A DNA stretch of 64,000 bases, taken from Pseudomonas sp. Q1-7 (lineage in GTDB: Bacteria > Pseudomonadota > Gammaproteobacteria > Pseudomonadales > Pseudomonadaceae). Of the stretch, positions 26,462 through 36,035 are shown in pieces. Numbering within the stretch: the stretch's first letter is position 1; every line of letters begins with the position of its first letter. The stretch lies in assembly GCF_028010285.1 (NCBI RefSeq), contig NZ_CP116304.1, positions 2,620,501 to 2,684,500 of the forward strand, in the 5' to 3' direction. The notes under the pieces were generated by a model, which worked only from the letters and a program-made list of their open reading frames with translations, made no database searches and was not told the DNA's origin. A program made the position numbers and the translations under genes.

Positions 26462-28041
26462 GCCTGACTTCATTGATCGCCAGTTGCCTGGGACCGCGCG
26501 ATGCGCTGACGCTGGCGCGCCAGCAGGCGCCGGACTGGGGCCCCTGGCTACAGCCGATCGGCAAGGACTCGGCCGTGGGGGAGGACCCCGGTTACGACGA
26601 CGACTTCCAGCGCATGCGTGAGGAGGTCAACAAGCTCTCGGGTGCCGATGCCGGGCTGGTGGCGCAGTTGGCGGAGAAACTACTCAAGCAGCGCTGCAAG
26701 GACCTGCGCGTGGCGACTTACTTTCTCTGGGCGCGTTTGCAGTCGGATGGCGAAGCGGGCCTGGCGGACGGCCTGAGCCTGCTGGCCGCCCTGGTGGAGC
26801 GCTTTGCCGATGGGCTTCTGCCGAGCCGACCCAACAGCCGGCGGATGGCGCTGGAGTGGCTGGCCAGCGGCAAGGTGCTGGCCAGCCTGTCGCTCTATCC
26901 GGAAGTGGTGAAGGCCGAGGCGGAGCGTACGGTGGCGGCGCTGGCCTGGCTGGAACAGGGCCTGGGCGCATGGCCGGAGGATCAGCGGCCGGCCCTGGGG
27001 GCCTTGTATGCCGCTCTGACGAGCCGGCTAGCCCAATCCGGCGGGGTGGATGCGCTGGTGCCGCAGAACAGCGCAGCCCACGAGACGACCGAACCGCGCA
27101 GCGCGCCGGCCGTTGCTGCCGTGAAGTCCGGTCGCGACCTGCTGGATGGCGGTCGGGCGCTGGCCGGTTATCTGCGCGCACAGCCGCTGGGCTGGCTGGC
27201 CGCCCACCGACTGATGAAAAGCCTGCGCTGGGACACCGTGCACCAGCCACCTCCCGAGGAGGCCGGCGGCAACACCCGCCTGGCGCCGCCGCGCAGCGAC
27301 TACCGGGCGCAGCTCAAGCGGCTGTACCTGCAGCAGAGCTGGAGCGAACTGCTCGATCAGGTGGAGCGCATCTATGCCGAAGGCGTGAACCACTTCTGGC
27401 TCGATCTGCAGTGGTACCTGTGCCAGGCGTTGAGCAAGCAACCGGCGCCGCAGGACGGCTGGGCGGATATCGTCAAGCGCGATCTGGGCATGTTCCTCGA
27501 CCGTCTGCCGGGCCTGGAAAACCTGCGCTGGAACGACGGCACGCCCTTCGCCGACGAGACCACGCGCGACTGGATCGCCCAACAGGTGAGCGGCAACCGC
27601 CCCCACCAGTGGCTGCCCGCCCCGGCCGCCCCGGCGGCATTGGAGGCCGACATCCTCGCGCTGGAAAGCGAAGCGCTGGCGCAGGCCGACAGCGATGGCG
27701 CGGAAGCGGCGCTGGTCTGGCTCGGCACGCGCCCCGGCGTGCAGACGGGACGCCAGCGCTGGTTGTTGCGCCTGCTGATGGCGCGGGTGGCCGAACAATG
27801 CGCGAAGAACGAGCTGGCCATCCATCTGCTGGGTGAGCTGGAAGCCACGGCGCAGCGCCAGGCATTGGCGGAGTGGGAGCCCGAGCTGACGTTCGAGGTC
27901 CAGGCTCGCCTGCTCAAGCTGCTGCGGCAGAAGTCCCAGCGCAACGATGCGGACAAGCTGGCGCTCGGGCGACGCATGGATGCGTTGCTGGCCGCATTGG
28001 TCGGCATCGATCCGGTACGGGCCGCCGTGCTCTGCGGTTGA
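26458..28041 (+). CDS. tssA: TssA, T6SS baseplate/sheath-priming protein
   Basis: A 527-residue TssA protein. The N-terminal ImpA_N domain shows ACLGP-like IASCLGPRDALTLARQQAP and GEDPGYDDDFQRMREEVNKL. ATYFLWARLQSDG and FADGLLPSRPNSRRMALEWL are also typical. A middle region is followed by a VasJ-type C-terminal domain (about 385-525) with WLDLQWYLCQAL and RFLARL-like repeats. This is the long TssA type with a C-terminal VasJ-like domain. The ATG at 26458 overlaps the tssM stop (ATGA). A second, shorter ImpA_N protein is encoded at 31875. Confidence 0.93.
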   Translation: MSLTSLIASCLGPRDALTLARQQAPDWGPWLQPIGKDSAVGEDPGYDDDFQRMREEVNKLSGADAGLVAQLAEKLLKQRCKDLRVATYFLWARLQSDGEAGLADGLSLLAALVERFADGLLPSRPNSRRMALEWLASGKVLASLSLYPEVVKAEAERTVAALAWLEQGLGAWPEDQRPALGALYAALTSRLAQSGGVDALVPQNSAAHETTEPRSAPAVAAVKSGRDLLDGGRALAGYLRAQPLGWLAAHRLMKSLRWDTVHQPPPEEAGGNTRLAPPRSDYRAQLKRLYLQQSWSELLDQVERIYAEGVNHFWLDLQWYLCQALSKQPAPQDGWADIVKRDLGMFLDRLPGLENLRWNDGTPFADETTRDWIAQQVSGNRPHQWLPAPAAPAALEADILALESEALAQADSDGAEAALVWLGTRPGVQTGRQRWLLRLLMARVAEQCAKNELAIHLLGELEATAQRQALAEWEPELTFEVQARLLKLLRQKSQRNDADKLALGRRMDALLAALVGIDPVRAAVLCG

Positions 28042-28068
28042 AACTTTTACAGAACAGGATGCTTTTTT

Positions 28069-29838
28069 GTGGACATGGACAACCTGACGCTGCGCTATTT
28101 CGAGGCGGAGATGCGCTACCTGCGCGAGGCCGGGCAGGAGTTCGCCGAAGCCTTTCCCGACCGCGCGGCGCAACTCAACCTGGACCGGCCAGGCGCCCGC
28201 GACCCGTATGTCGAGCGCCTTTTCGAAGGCTTCGCCTTCCTTATGGGACGTCTGCGCGAGAAGCTCGACGATGATCTCCCGGAGCTGACCGAGGGACTGG
28301 TGAGCCTGCTCTGGCCGCATTACTTGCGCACCATCCCGTCGCTGTCGATTGTCGAGTTCGTCCCCGACCTGCAACAGCTGAAGCGCAGTGAGCGCGTCGA
28401 TCAGGGCCTGGAGGTGCTGTCGCAACCCGTGGGGCCACAACGCACCCGCTGTCGCTACACCACTACCCAGGACCTGACCCTGCAGCCACTGGCTTTGGAC
28501 TCGTTGCGCCTGGCCTACGAGCCGGACGGCCGCTCGGTGTTGCGCCTGCGTTTCGCCTGCGGCCCGCTGGCCGACTGGGAGCAGTTGGACCTGAGCCGCC
28601 TGCCTCTGTACCTGAACGCCGAGGCGCCGCTGGCCAGCGCGCTGCACCTGGCGCTGACCCGGCATGCGCAGGTGCTTTACGTACGTCTGCCCGGCCTGTC
28701 GGAGCGCCAGACGCTGGACGGTCATTTCGCCGCCAGGGGGTTCGCCGAGGACGATCGCTTGTGGCCCAAGGGCGATAGCGCCTTCAGCGGATATCAGTTG
28801 TTGCTGGAGTACTTCGGCTTCCGTGAGAAGTTCATGTTCGTCACCCTGCACGGGCTCGAGCGATTGAAGATTCCGGAAAACACACCCTGGTTCGAGCTGG
28901 AGGTGGTGTTGGCCGAAGCCTGGCCGCATGACTTCGTGCCGCGCGCCGAACACATCCGCCTGCACGCCGTACCGGTGATCAACCTGTTTCCGCTGGAGGC
29001 CGATCCGCTGCGCCTCGACCCGCTGCAAAGCGACTACCTGCTGCGGCCCATGCGCTTGCAGGACGGTCATACGGAGATCTATTCGGTGGACCGGGTCACC
29101 GCCACGAAGAACGCCGAGCGCGAGGACTACGTGCCCTTCACCAGCTTCCGGCACAAGGGCGGCATGCTGCGGGACGACGCCCCCGAGCGTTACTTCCATA
29201 CCCGCCTCAAGCGCGGGGTGAACGGTTTGCACGACACCTGGCTGATCCTTGGCGGCGAGGGTTTCGATGTCGACCGGTTGCGGGAGAACGAAAGCCTGTC
29301 GCTGCGTCTGACCGGCACCAACGGCCAGTTGCCGCGCAAGGCGTTGCAGAGCACCTTGCTCGATACCCTGGTGCAGTCGACCCAGACCGGGTTGCGGGTG
29401 CGCAACCTGTGCGCGCCGACGTTGCCGTGCTACCCGCCCAATCGCGACCGCTTCCACTGGCGTGTGCTCAGTCACCTGGGCTCGAACTTCCTGCCCATGC
29501 TGGATAACGCCGAGGTGCTGCGCGGCACCCTGGCGCTCTACGACTGGACCGGCAGCGAGCTGAACCGCAGGCGCCTGGAGGCCATAGTCGAGGTTCGCCA
29601 TCACCTGATCCAGCGCTTCGAGAAGGGCTTTCTGCTGCGCGGGGTGGATATCGAGGTCACGCTGGACGCCAACGGCTTTGCCGGCGAGGGCGACATCAGC
29701 CTGTTCGGTGAAATGCTCAACCGCTTCTTTGCCCTCTACGCCGATATTCACCTGTTCAACCAGCTCACGCTGATCCTTCAACCCACTGGAAAGTGCCTGC
29801 GATGGAACGAGAACCACAGTCAGCGTATTCCCGGCTGA
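28069..29838 (+). CDS. tssF: TssF, T6SS baseplate component
   Basis: A 589-residue TssF (VasA/ImpG) protein of the baseplate wedge. The N-terminal RYFEAEMRYLREAGQEFAEA, then AFLMGRLREKLDDDLPELTE and LVSLLWPHYLRTIPSLSIVE, is the family signature, and GVNGLHDTWLILGGEGFD and the C-terminal LRGVDIEVTLD segments agree. I use GTG at 28069, ten bases after AGGA. An ATG two codons later has poorer spacing. Its end overlaps the start of tssG. Confidence 0.96.
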   Translation: MDMDNLTLRYFEAEMRYLREAGQEFAEAFPDRAAQLNLDRPGARDPYVERLFEGFAFLMGRLREKLDDDLPELTEGLVSLLWPHYLRTIPSLSIVEFVPDLQQLKRSERVDQGLEVLSQPVGPQRTRCRYTTTQDLTLQPLALDSLRLAYEPDGRSVLRLRFACGPLADWEQLDLSRLPLYLNAEAPLASALHLALTRHAQVLYVRLPGLSERQTLDGHFAARGFAEDDRLWPKGDSAFSGYQLLLEYFGFREKFMFVTLHGLERLKIPENTPWFELEVVLAEAWPHDFVPRAEHIRLHAVPVINLFPLEADPLRLDPLQSDYLLRPMRLQDGHTEIYSVDRVTATKNAEREDYVPFTSFRHKGGMLRDDAPERYFHTRLKRGVNGLHDTWLILGGEGFDVDRLRENESLSLRLTGTNGQLPRKALQSTLLDTLVQSTQTGLRVRNLCAPTLPCYPPNRDRFHWRVLSHLGSNFLPMLDNAEVLRGTLALYDWTGSELNRRRLEAIVEVRHHLIQRFEKGFLLRGVDIEVTLDANGFAGEGDISLFGEMLNRFFALYADIHLFNQLTLILQPTGKCLRWNENHSQRIPG

Positions 29839-30896
29839 ACGCCAGCGGCTTGTTGCAGGCCCTGGAAGGGCGCGTGGCCGAAGCCAACCTGTACCGCTTC
29901 TGCCAACTGCTGGAGCGGGCGTTGCCGGATCATCCGGCCCTGGGCAGCACCACGCGCCTGGCGGATGATCCGGTGCGCTTTCGCCCGGACCCCGGAATGG
30001 GGTTCCCCGCAGGCGAGTTGCGGGCCATTGAAACCGAGGCGGAACACCCGCTGCGCCCGGCCACGGTGCGCACGCGCGTGCTGGGCCTGTACGGTGTGGA
30101 TTCGCCCCTGCCGACCACCTACCTCGACGATATCGCGCAGCGCCGCGACGGGCACGAGGCATTGGCGGCCTTCCTCGATATCTTCAACCACCGCGTGTTC
30201 ACCCAGCTCTATCGCATCTGGCGCAAGTATTCCTACCCGGCGACCTTCGAGGCGGGGGGCACCGATGCGACCTCGCAGTGCCTGCTGGGGCTGATCGGCT
30301 TGGGGATTCCCGGCACCGCCAATCATGTTGCGACGCCGATTTCCCGCTTCCTCGCGTTGCTCAGTGTCATGCGCCTGCCTACTCGCAATGCCGAAGGTGT
30401 GGTGGCGTTGGTGAAGTTGCTGGCGCCCCGGACGCGGGCGCGCGTGATACCGCACTGGCCGCAGCGCATACCGCTGGAGCGACCGGCCAGCTTGTCGACC
30501 CGCCATCCGGTGCGGCTGTCCCAGGGGACTCCGTTGGGTAGCGTCGGTCGCGACGCCAACAGTCAGCTGCTCCTGGCGTTGTTCACCGAAGACCGCGAGG
30601 AAGCCTTGGGCTGGTTGCCGGGCGCCCGGCTGCACGGTGATCTCCTGGTCCTGCTGCGCGTTTACCTCGGCTGGCGTTGCACGGCCCGCTTGCAACTGTC
30701 ACTGCCGACGCACTGTCTGCCGCAGCCCGTACTCGGGCGGGCGTCGGTATTGCTCGGCATGACCGGGCTACTGGGGTTGGGCAGCAGCCGGCGAGCGGAC
30801 GAGCAGGGCACCGTCACCATCGATCTGGGCCATTACCGGGGCCTGCGGAACAATCCCATGGAAAGAGAGGCACGGCATGTTGCGTACCGTTTTTAA
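29802..30896 (+). CDS. tssG: TssG, T6SS baseplate component
   Basis: A 364-residue TssG (VasB/ImpH) protein, the partner of TssF in the baseplate wedge. YRFCQLLERALPDHPALGST, VRTRVLGLYGVDSPLPTTYL and the central FLDIFNHRVFTQLYRIWRKY are diagnostic. The ATG at 29802 lies inside the end of tssF with a GGAAAG site upstream. The GTG nine bases earlier is too close to that site. The gene overlaps tssJ by 20 bp at its end, so tssF-tssG-tssJ are translationally coupled. Confidence 0.96.
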   Translation: MEREPQSAYSRLNASGLLQALEGRVAEANLYRFCQLLERALPDHPALGSTTRLADDPVRFRPDPGMGFPAGELRAIETEAEHPLRPATVRTRVLGLYGVDSPLPTTYLDDIAQRRDGHEALAAFLDIFNHRVFTQLYRIWRKYSYPATFEAGGTDATSQCLLGLIGLGIPGTANHVATPISRFLALLSVMRLPTRNAEGVVALVKLLAPRTRARVIPHWPQRIPLERPASLSTRHPVRLSQGTPLGSVGRDANSQLLLALFTEDREEALGWLPGARLHGDLLVLLRVYLGWRCTARLQLSLPTHCLPQPVLGRASVLLGMTGLLGLGSSRRADEQGTVTIDLGHYRGLRNNPMEREARHVAYRF

Positions 30897-31413
30897 ACCC
30901 TTGCTGCCGGCCCTGCTGGGGACGCTGGTCGGAGGCTGCGGCTTGTACCAGGGCGTAGCGGACAGCTCGGCCTCCATTGCCAGGTCGGTATTCCACAAGC
31001 AGGTGAAAACCCTGCACCTGGACTTCAGCGGTCGCGCAGCGATCAACACCGACAACCAGGAGATGTCCGGGCTATCCGTGCCGACCCTGGTGCGCGTCTA
31101 TCAGTTGCGTGACGGCAAGGCTTTCGAGCAGGCCGCCTATGACAGCCTGCTGACCGACAGCGACATCCTGCTGGGCGCCGACCTGCTGGAGGAGAGGGCC
31201 GTGCTGGTGAAGCCTGGCGAAGGCGCGCAACTGACCATGCCGATGGACGAGGCTGCGCAGGTCGTGGCGGTGGTGGCGTTGTTCCGCCAACCGGACATGG
31301 CGCGGAACAGCTGGCGGCTGGTACTGACCCGGGAAGAGCTGGACCCGGATCGCTCACGGGTGGTCGAACTGGCCGACAACCGCCTGGATCTGCGTCCGCA
31401 GGTCGAGGAGTGA
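30877..31413 (+). CDS. tssJ: TssJ, T6SS outer-membrane lipoprotein
   Basis: A 178-residue lipoprotein of the TssJ (VasD/Lip) family that caps the TssLM complex at the outer membrane. The signal peptide ends in the lipobox LVGGC with Cys21 as the acylated residue, and the residue after it is Gly, compatible with outer-membrane sorting. The mature protein shows the transthyretin-like pattern VPTLVRVYQLRDGKAFEQA, LLTDSDILLGADLLEERA, VLVKPGE and VVALFRQPDMARNSWRLV. It overlaps tssG by 20 bp and is 3 bp from tssE. Confidence 0.94.
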   Translation: MLRTVFKPLLPALLGTLVGGCGLYQGVADSSASIARSVFHKQVKTLHLDFSGRAAINTDNQEMSGLSVPTLVRVYQLRDGKAFEQAAYDSLLTDSDILLGADLLEERAVLVKPGEGAQLTMPMDEAAQVVAVVALFRQPDMARNSWRLVLTREELDPDRSRVVELADNRLDLRPQVEE

Positions 31414-31416
31414 CCG

Positions 31417-31854
31417 ATGGCCGAGGACAATCCATCGCTCTACGAGATGCTCCTGCAGAACTTCTCCGGGGAACTGGCACTCCACGAGGTGCGGGAGGAG
31501 GACCAGGCGATTCTGTCGGTACTCGACAACGTCCAGCGCATTCTCAACAGCCGGGCCGGTTCCCTCAGTCATTTGCCGGATTACGGACTTCCCGACATGA
31601 GCCAGATCCTCCAGGGGTTGCCCGCCGCTGCCCATGGCTTGATGGGCACCCTGACCCACACCTTGCTGAAGTACGAGCCACGTCTGGCGGCGCTGAGCGT
31701 TCGGCTGGAGCCGCAGTCCCAGCCGGGCTACCTGGAATACAGCTTCGACGTGAGCTTGATGAGTGGAGAGCAGGCGACCTTCGGAGCCAGCCTCGCGCCG
31801 CAGGGCAAAGTGCTGGTGCGCCACCTCAAACGGCAGAACTACCTGTCGCGGTAG
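31417..31854 (+). CDS. tssE: TssE, T6SS baseplate gp25-like protein
   Basis: A 145-residue gp25/TssE protein that starts sheath polymerisation on the baseplate. The pattern is SVLDNVQRILNSRAGSLSHL, the expected PDYGLPDMSQI (the common 'RxGsL.hlPdYGlpd' motif), then LLKYEPRLAALSVRLEP. The ATG has a GGAG site eight bases upstream, at the end of tssJ. Its length is normal. Confidence 0.95.
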   Translation: MAEDNPSLYEMLLQNFSGELALHEVREEDQAILSVLDNVQRILNSRAGSLSHLPDYGLPDMSQILQGLPAAAHGLMGTLTHTLLKYEPRLAALSVRLEPQSQPGYLEYSFDVSLMSGEQATFGASLAPQGKVLVRHLKRQNYLSR

Positions 31855-31874
31855 CGCCAAAGGAAATGAGCGTC

Positions 31875-33056
31875 ATGAGTGAGCTGGGAATGCGTATTGG
31901 AAACGATCCGCGCGGGCGCGGCGAATTCGTCGCGCTGTGCGAAGAACTGTCAAAACTGAATCATCCCGCCCGCCCGGACGTCGACTGGGACAAGGTCGAG
32001 CGGTGGTGCCGGGAACTGCTGAGGGACAGCGGTGGCGACCTGCAGACGGCGGCTTTCTTCGCTCTGGCGCTCGGTCATCGGCGTGGCCTTTCGGGGATGG
32101 CCGATGGTGTGGCGCTGCTGGGGCAGGTGCTGGGCGGCGGGTGGGAGCGCTTGTGGCCCCTGCGGTCGCAGGAGCGCACGGACATCCTCGCCTGGTTGTT
32201 CACGCAGATGCAGCCGCTGCTGCGTGGTCTGGAGGCCGGTGACGGCGAGTTGCCGGCGGCGCGTCGCCTGGAGGTGGAGCTGGACGCTCTGCAGGCCAGG
32301 CTGGGCGAACATCTGCAGGCGCCGCTGGCTCCTCTGCGAGCGTTGCGCCAGCAGCTCGCGACACTCGTCGGGCGCCTGGAGAGCAGCGTCGCGGCGAGTT
32401 CGCGGACAGGCCGCATCATCCTGCACATGCCCTTCGGCGGCCCCGTCCAGACCGTCAGGCAGGTGCAGGTGCCCAGCCCCGACCCAGCGACGCCCGCCGT
32501 CGTCGAACTGGAGATCGCCATGCTGCCCACAGTGGCCCGCCGTGGGCGACGGTGGCTTCCCTGGCTATCGGCGGGACTGGTTGCGGTCATGCTGATGGGC
32601 GCGCTCTGGTGGGGGTGGCCGTTTGCGAGGGGGAACGGGGTTGGTGTCTCGTCGCCGGACTTCGCTCAAGCCGGTGTTACCGGGCCGATACGGTTGGACA
32701 GCCGATTGCTGTTCGCTGCCGGCAGCGCCCGGTTGAAGCCGGAGTCGACCAAGGCGCTGGTCAATGCCCTGGCCAACATCAAGGCACAACCGGGGTGGTT
32801 GGTTGTCATCACCGGGCACACCGACGCCACGGGCGACGCCGAGCGGAACCTGCAACTCTCGCGCCTCCGCGCCGAGGCGGTTCGCGACTGGATGAAAAGC
32901 ATGGGCGACGTGCCCGACGACTGCTTCGTCGTTCAGGGCAGCGGCTCGAGCCAACCGATTGCCGATAACGGAAGCGAGGCGGGACGAGCCGCCAACCGGC
33001 GTGTCGACATCAGCCTGGTGCCACAGAAGGGCGCTTGCCTGACCAAGGCGCCCTGA
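31875..33056 (+). CDS. ImpA-N (TssA/VasL-like) protein fused to an OmpA peptidoglycan-binding domain
   Basis: A 393-residue protein that closes the T6SS run. Residues 1-110 are an ImpA_N domain (LGMRIGNDPRGRGEFVALCE, then HPARPDVDWDKVERWCRELL and FFALALGHRRGLSGMADGV) as in TssA/VasL. A transmembrane helix follows at about 227-245. The periplasmic C-terminus (about 272-390) is an OmpA domain with GHTDATGDAERNLQLSRLRA and GRAANRRVDISL. That domain is strikingly like the one in the protein at 7423-9165, including KPESTK and KAQPGWL. The protein probably tethers a TssA-like tail part to the cell wall. I use the ATG at 31875, nine bases after AAGGAA; a nearer ATG at 31866 is too close to that site. 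Confidence 0.85.
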   Translation: MSELGMRIGNDPRGRGEFVALCEELSKLNHPARPDVDWDKVERWCRELLRDSGGDLQTAAFFALALGHRRGLSGMADGVALLGQVLGGGWERLWPLRSQERTDILAWLFTQMQPLLRGLEAGDGELPAARRLEVELDALQARLGEHLQAPLAPLRALRQQLATLVGRLESSVAASSRTGRIILHMPFGGPVQTVRQVQVPSPDPATPAVVELEIAMLPTVARRGRRWLPWLSAGLVAVMLMGALWWGWPFARGNGVGVSSPDFAQAGVTGPIRLDSRLLFAAGSARLKPESTKALVNALANIKAQPGWLVVITGHTDATGDAERNLQLSRLRAEAVRDWMKSMGDVPDDCFVVQGSGSSQPIADNGSEAGRAANRRVDISLVPQKGACLTKAP

Positions 33057-33108
33057 GGGCAGCAGTCGGTGACCCGGAGCTCACCGGGCTGCGATCTGGA
33101 CTGGCACC

Positions 33109-33170
33109 CCATCGTTGGGCTTCGCAGGCTCGGACCAGCGTGGCCCGCACCAACCTACGGGGGACGTGGC
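33109..33170. repeat. Intergenic repeat, degenerate copy
   Basis: The stretch with CCCATCGTTGGGCTTCGC, GGCTCGGACCAG and CCAACCTACGG between the last T6SS gene and polB resembles the sequence around 60,375-60,440 and, less closely, 36,372-36,430. These are the kind of short structured intergenic repeats seen across Pseudomonas genomes. No coding potential was seen here. Confidence 0.4.
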
Positions 33171-33201
33171 TCGCTTTGCAAATGGGGTCGTTTGGGCCGG
33201 C

Positions 33202-35592
33202 TTAGAACAGCGCCATCTGCCGGTCGATCAGCGAGGCGAAGTCGTCGCCCACGAAGGGCAGGATGGCATCGGCCACCGGTTGCAGCTGGCGGGTCAGGTA
33301 GTGGTCATAGTCGATGGCCGAGCGGCGGGTTTCCAGCGGCTCCGGGCCGTTCAGGGTGATCAGGTAACTGATCCAGCCGCCATTCTGGTACTGGCGCGGG
33401 CGGCCCTGGCGGTCGTTGAATTCGTCGGCCATGCGTGCGGCGCGCACATGGGGTGGCACGTTGCGGGTGTAGTCGTCCAGTTGCCGGCGCAGGCGCTTGC
33501 GGTAGACCAGCAGTTCGTCCAACTCCCCTGCCAGGGTCTGTCGCACGTACTCGCGCACGTAATCCTGGTACGGCTGGCGCTTGAAGATGCGCTCGTAGAG
33601 TTCCTGCTGGAAGCGTTGGGCCAGGGGCGACCAGTCGGTGCGTACCGTCTCCAGGCCCTTGAAGACCATTTCCCGGCTGCCGTCCGCCCGCGCCACCAGG
33701 CCGGCGTAGCGCTTCTTGCTGCCTTCTTCGGCGCCCCGGATGGTGGGCATCAGGAAACGCTGGTAGTGGGTTTCGTACTGCAGTTCCAGGGCGCTTTCCA
33801 GGCCGTATTCCTGGCGCAGGTGCTCGCGCCACCACTGGTTGACGAGTTGTACCAGGCCGCGGCCGATGCGCGCGGCGTCTTCTTCGTCGTGGGCACGTTT
33901 GAGCCAGACGAAGGTGGAATCGGTGTCGCCATAGATCACGCTGTAGCCCTGGGCTTCGATCAGTTCGCGGGTGCGGCGCATGATCTCGTGGCCGCGCATG
34001 GTGATCGAGGAGGCCAGGCGCGGATCGAAGAAGCGGCAGCCGCTGGAGCCGAGTACGCCGTAGAAGGCGTTCATGATGATCTTCAGTGCCTGGGACAACG
34101 GGGCGTTGCGGTCGCGCTTGGCCGCTTCGCGCCCCTGCCAGACCCGCTCGACAATGGCGGGCAGGCTGTGCCGGGTGCGGGAGAAGCGGGCGCCACGGAA
34201 GCCCGGCACCGAATGCGCGTCGTCCGGCTGGCGCAGGCCTTCGATCAGGCCCACCGGGTCGATCAGAAAGCTGCGAATGATCGAGGGGTAGAGGCTCTTG
34301 TAGTCCAGCACCAACACCGATTCGTAGAGGCCGGGGCGCGAATCCATGACGAAGCCGCCGGGGCTGGCCTCGGGGCGCTTGTCGCCGAGGTTGGGCGCAA
34401 CGAAACCCTGGCGGTGCATCAGTGGCAGGTAGAGATGGGTGAAGGCCGCCACCGAGCCGCCACTGCGGTCGGTGGCCAGGCCGGTGACCGTGGCGCGTTC
34501 GAGGAGGAAGTCGAGCAGCTCGGTCTTCTCGAAGATGCGCGTGACCAGCTCGCAGTCCTTGAGGTTGTAGCGCGCCAGGGCGGGCTTGTCCTCGGCGAAC
34601 ATGCGGTTGATCTCGTCCATGCGCTGGTAGGGCGTATCGATTGCCTTGCCTTCGCCGAGCAGCGTCTGGGCCACGCTTTCCAGGCTGAAGGAGGGGAAGC
34701 TCCAGGTGGCCGAGCGCAGCGCCTCGATGCCGTCGATGATCAGCCGCCCGGCGGCCTCGGCGAAGAAGTGGTTGTTGCCGCTGCCGTGCTCGCGCCAGAC
34801 CATGGGGTCGCCGCCTCGGCCCAGGCGCAACGGCACTTTCAACTGCTCGGCGTGGGCCTGCAGCACGCGCAGGTCGAACTGCACCAGGTTCCAGCCGATG
34901 ATGGCGTCCGGGTCGTGCTCGGCCAGCCACTGGTTGAGGGCTTCCAGCAGCTCGGCGCGGCTGTCGCGGTAGTCCAGCCGGAAATCCACGTCTCCGGCAT
35001 CGCCGTTCGCCGTGCCGAGCATGTAGACCTGGCGCTGGCCGCAGCCTTCCAGGGCGATGGAGTAGAGTTCGCCGCGCTCGCTGGTCTCGATGTCCAGGGA
35101 CACTAACCGCAGGCGCGGGCGGTAATCCGATGTTGGCTTGAGCTGGGCTTCCAACAGCACGCCGCCGGCGTCCGGGGTGCCGCCGAAGCGTACCGGCGCG
35201 GTGATGAAACGCTCCATCAGGTAGCGTTCCGGCGGGCGGATGTCGGCTTCGAAGACATCCACCCCAGCCTTGCGCAGCGCCTTATCCAGGCGCATCAACT
35301 GGCGGTGCTGCCTGCAGTAGAGGCCCAGTACCGGGCGGTGCTGGAAGTCCTGGAGGGCGAGGGGGCGCAGTTCCACGTCGCGCTCGCCGCGCAGCAGGGT
35401 TTCGGCGCGCTCGCGCTGTTCGGCGGGGATGAAGGCCACCGAGGTCTGGGCGGGCAGGCGGACTTGTCTCGGGCCGGCGTCGGTGGCCAGCCAGAATTCC
35501 ACTTCCGTCCCCTCGGCCGTATCCCGCCAATGCCGGGTCAGGACGAACCCCTGCTGCAACTCCACCACGCTGACCTCGGAACCTTTTTCCAC
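33202..35592 (-). CDS. polB: DNA polymerase II (family B)
   Basis: A 796-residue family B DNA polymerase with proofreading, used in translesion and repair synthesis (E. coli PolB is 783 residues). The exonuclease motifs are [16 protein letters not shown] and YNLKDCELV. The polymerase motifs are [28 protein letters not shown] and [10 protein letters not shown]. The longest frame starts with GTG at 35592. A GTG at 35568 has a better GAGG site. A GNAT gene lies a few genes away, an association I recall for Pseudomonas polB. The upstream sequence CTGT-N8-ACAT at 35,648-35,663 is only a near match to a LexA box. Confidence 0.96.
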   Translation of the reverse strand: MEKGSEVSVVELQQGFVLTRHWRDTAEGTEVEFWLATDAGPRQVRLPAQTSVAFIPAEQRERAETLLRGERDVELRPLALQDFQHRPVLGLYCRQHRQLMRLDKALRKAGVDVFEADIRPPERYLMERFITAPVRFGGTPDAGGVLLEAQLKPTSDYRPRLRLVSLDIETSERGELYSIALEGCGQRQVYMLGTANGDAGDVDFRLDYRDSRAELLEALNQWLAEHDPDAIIGWNLVQFDLRVLQAHAEQLKVPLRLGRGGDPMVWREHGSGNNHFFAEAAGRLIIDGIEALRSATWSFPSFSLESVAQTLLGEGKAIDTPYQRMDEINRMFAEDKPALARYNLKDCELVTRIFEKTELLDFLLERATVTGLATDRSGGSVAAFTHLYLPLMHRQGFVAPNLGDKRPEASPGGFVMDSRPGLYESVLVLDYKSLYPSIIRSFLIDPVGLIEGLRQPDDAHSVPGFRGARFSRTRHSLPAIVERVWQGREAAKRDRNAPLSQALKIIMNAFYGVLGSSGCRFFDPRLASSITMRGHEIMRRTRELIEAQGYSVIYGDTDSTFVWLKRAHDEEDAARIGRGLVQLVNQWWREHLRQEYGLESALELQYETHYQRFLMPTIRGAEEGSKKRYAGLVARADGSREMVFKGLETVRTDWSPLAQRFQQELYERIFKRQPYQDYVREYVRQTLAGELDELLVYRKRLRRQLDDYTRNVPPHVRAARMADEFNDRQGRPRQYQNGGWISYLITLNGPEPLETRRSAIDYDHYLTRQLQPVADAILPFVGDDFASLIDRQMALF

Positions 35593-35789
35593 GGCGGGAT
35601 TCTACTCGTCATCGTTTCGACGCGCGCGTCGGAGAGGCGCGGCCGTGCTGTCATGATCGACATCAAATACATTGTCTAAGCCATTGAATTGACAGCACAC
35701 ACCTTGTCCGAAGTGGCTTATTTTTCCTGGCCAGACGGGGGGTATTTCTTTATCCTCCGCGGCCTTTTTCATCCGTCCGGGAGACGATC

Positions 35790-36035
35790 ATGCTGGACAA
35801 CACCCTCGTACAACTCGAAGAACTCGTCAGCGAGCTGCTGCAACAGAACCAGGCCATCGCCGAGGACAACGCGCGCATCCGCGCCGAATTGCGCAAGGCC
35901 CGCGAAGAGAACGACAGCCTGCAACTGGCGATGATGGAGCAGGAAGAGAAGAACAACGCCGCCGCCGAACGCCTGCAGGCCCTGGTCCACCGCGTCAACG
36001 AGGGCCGTAGCGGCGTGAGTCACGCCAGCGCATGA
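35790..36035 (+). CDS. Small coiled-coil protein (TIGR02449 family, ZapB-like)
   Basis: An 81-residue protein that is almost entirely coiled coil (LEELVSELLQQNQAIAEDNA, then heptads through MMEQEEKNNAAAERLQALVH). It matches the short TIGR02449 type that sits directly upstream of zapA in Pseudomonas and is thought to act with it at the division ring. Its stop overlaps the next start in an ATGA, so the two are coupled. The assignment is by size, coiled coil and neighbour. Confidence 0.75.
   Translation: MLDNTLVQLEELVSELLQQNQAIAEDNARIRAELRKAREENDSLQLAMMEQEEKNNAAAERLQALVHRVNEGRSGVSHASA

Noticed and set aside
22907-26473. Very long open frame on the minus strand opposite tssM
   Set aside because: It mirrors the high-GC codon bias of tssM, its protein is low-complexity Gln/Ala/Val/Gly-rich text, and no domain is visible. 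The same applies to long antisense frames at 27028-30162, 12404-14845, 57852-60371 and the + strand frame 33115-35106 opposite polB.
33057-33100. Terminator after the last T6SS gene (CCCGG-AGCTCA-CCGGG)
   Set aside because: A 5-bp stem with no T-run is too weak in DNA of this GC content.
35648-35663. LexA box upstream of polB (CTGT-N8-ACAT)
   Set aside because: One of the near-invariant end bases is wrong and the spacer is not AT-alternating. I would not call SOS control on this.
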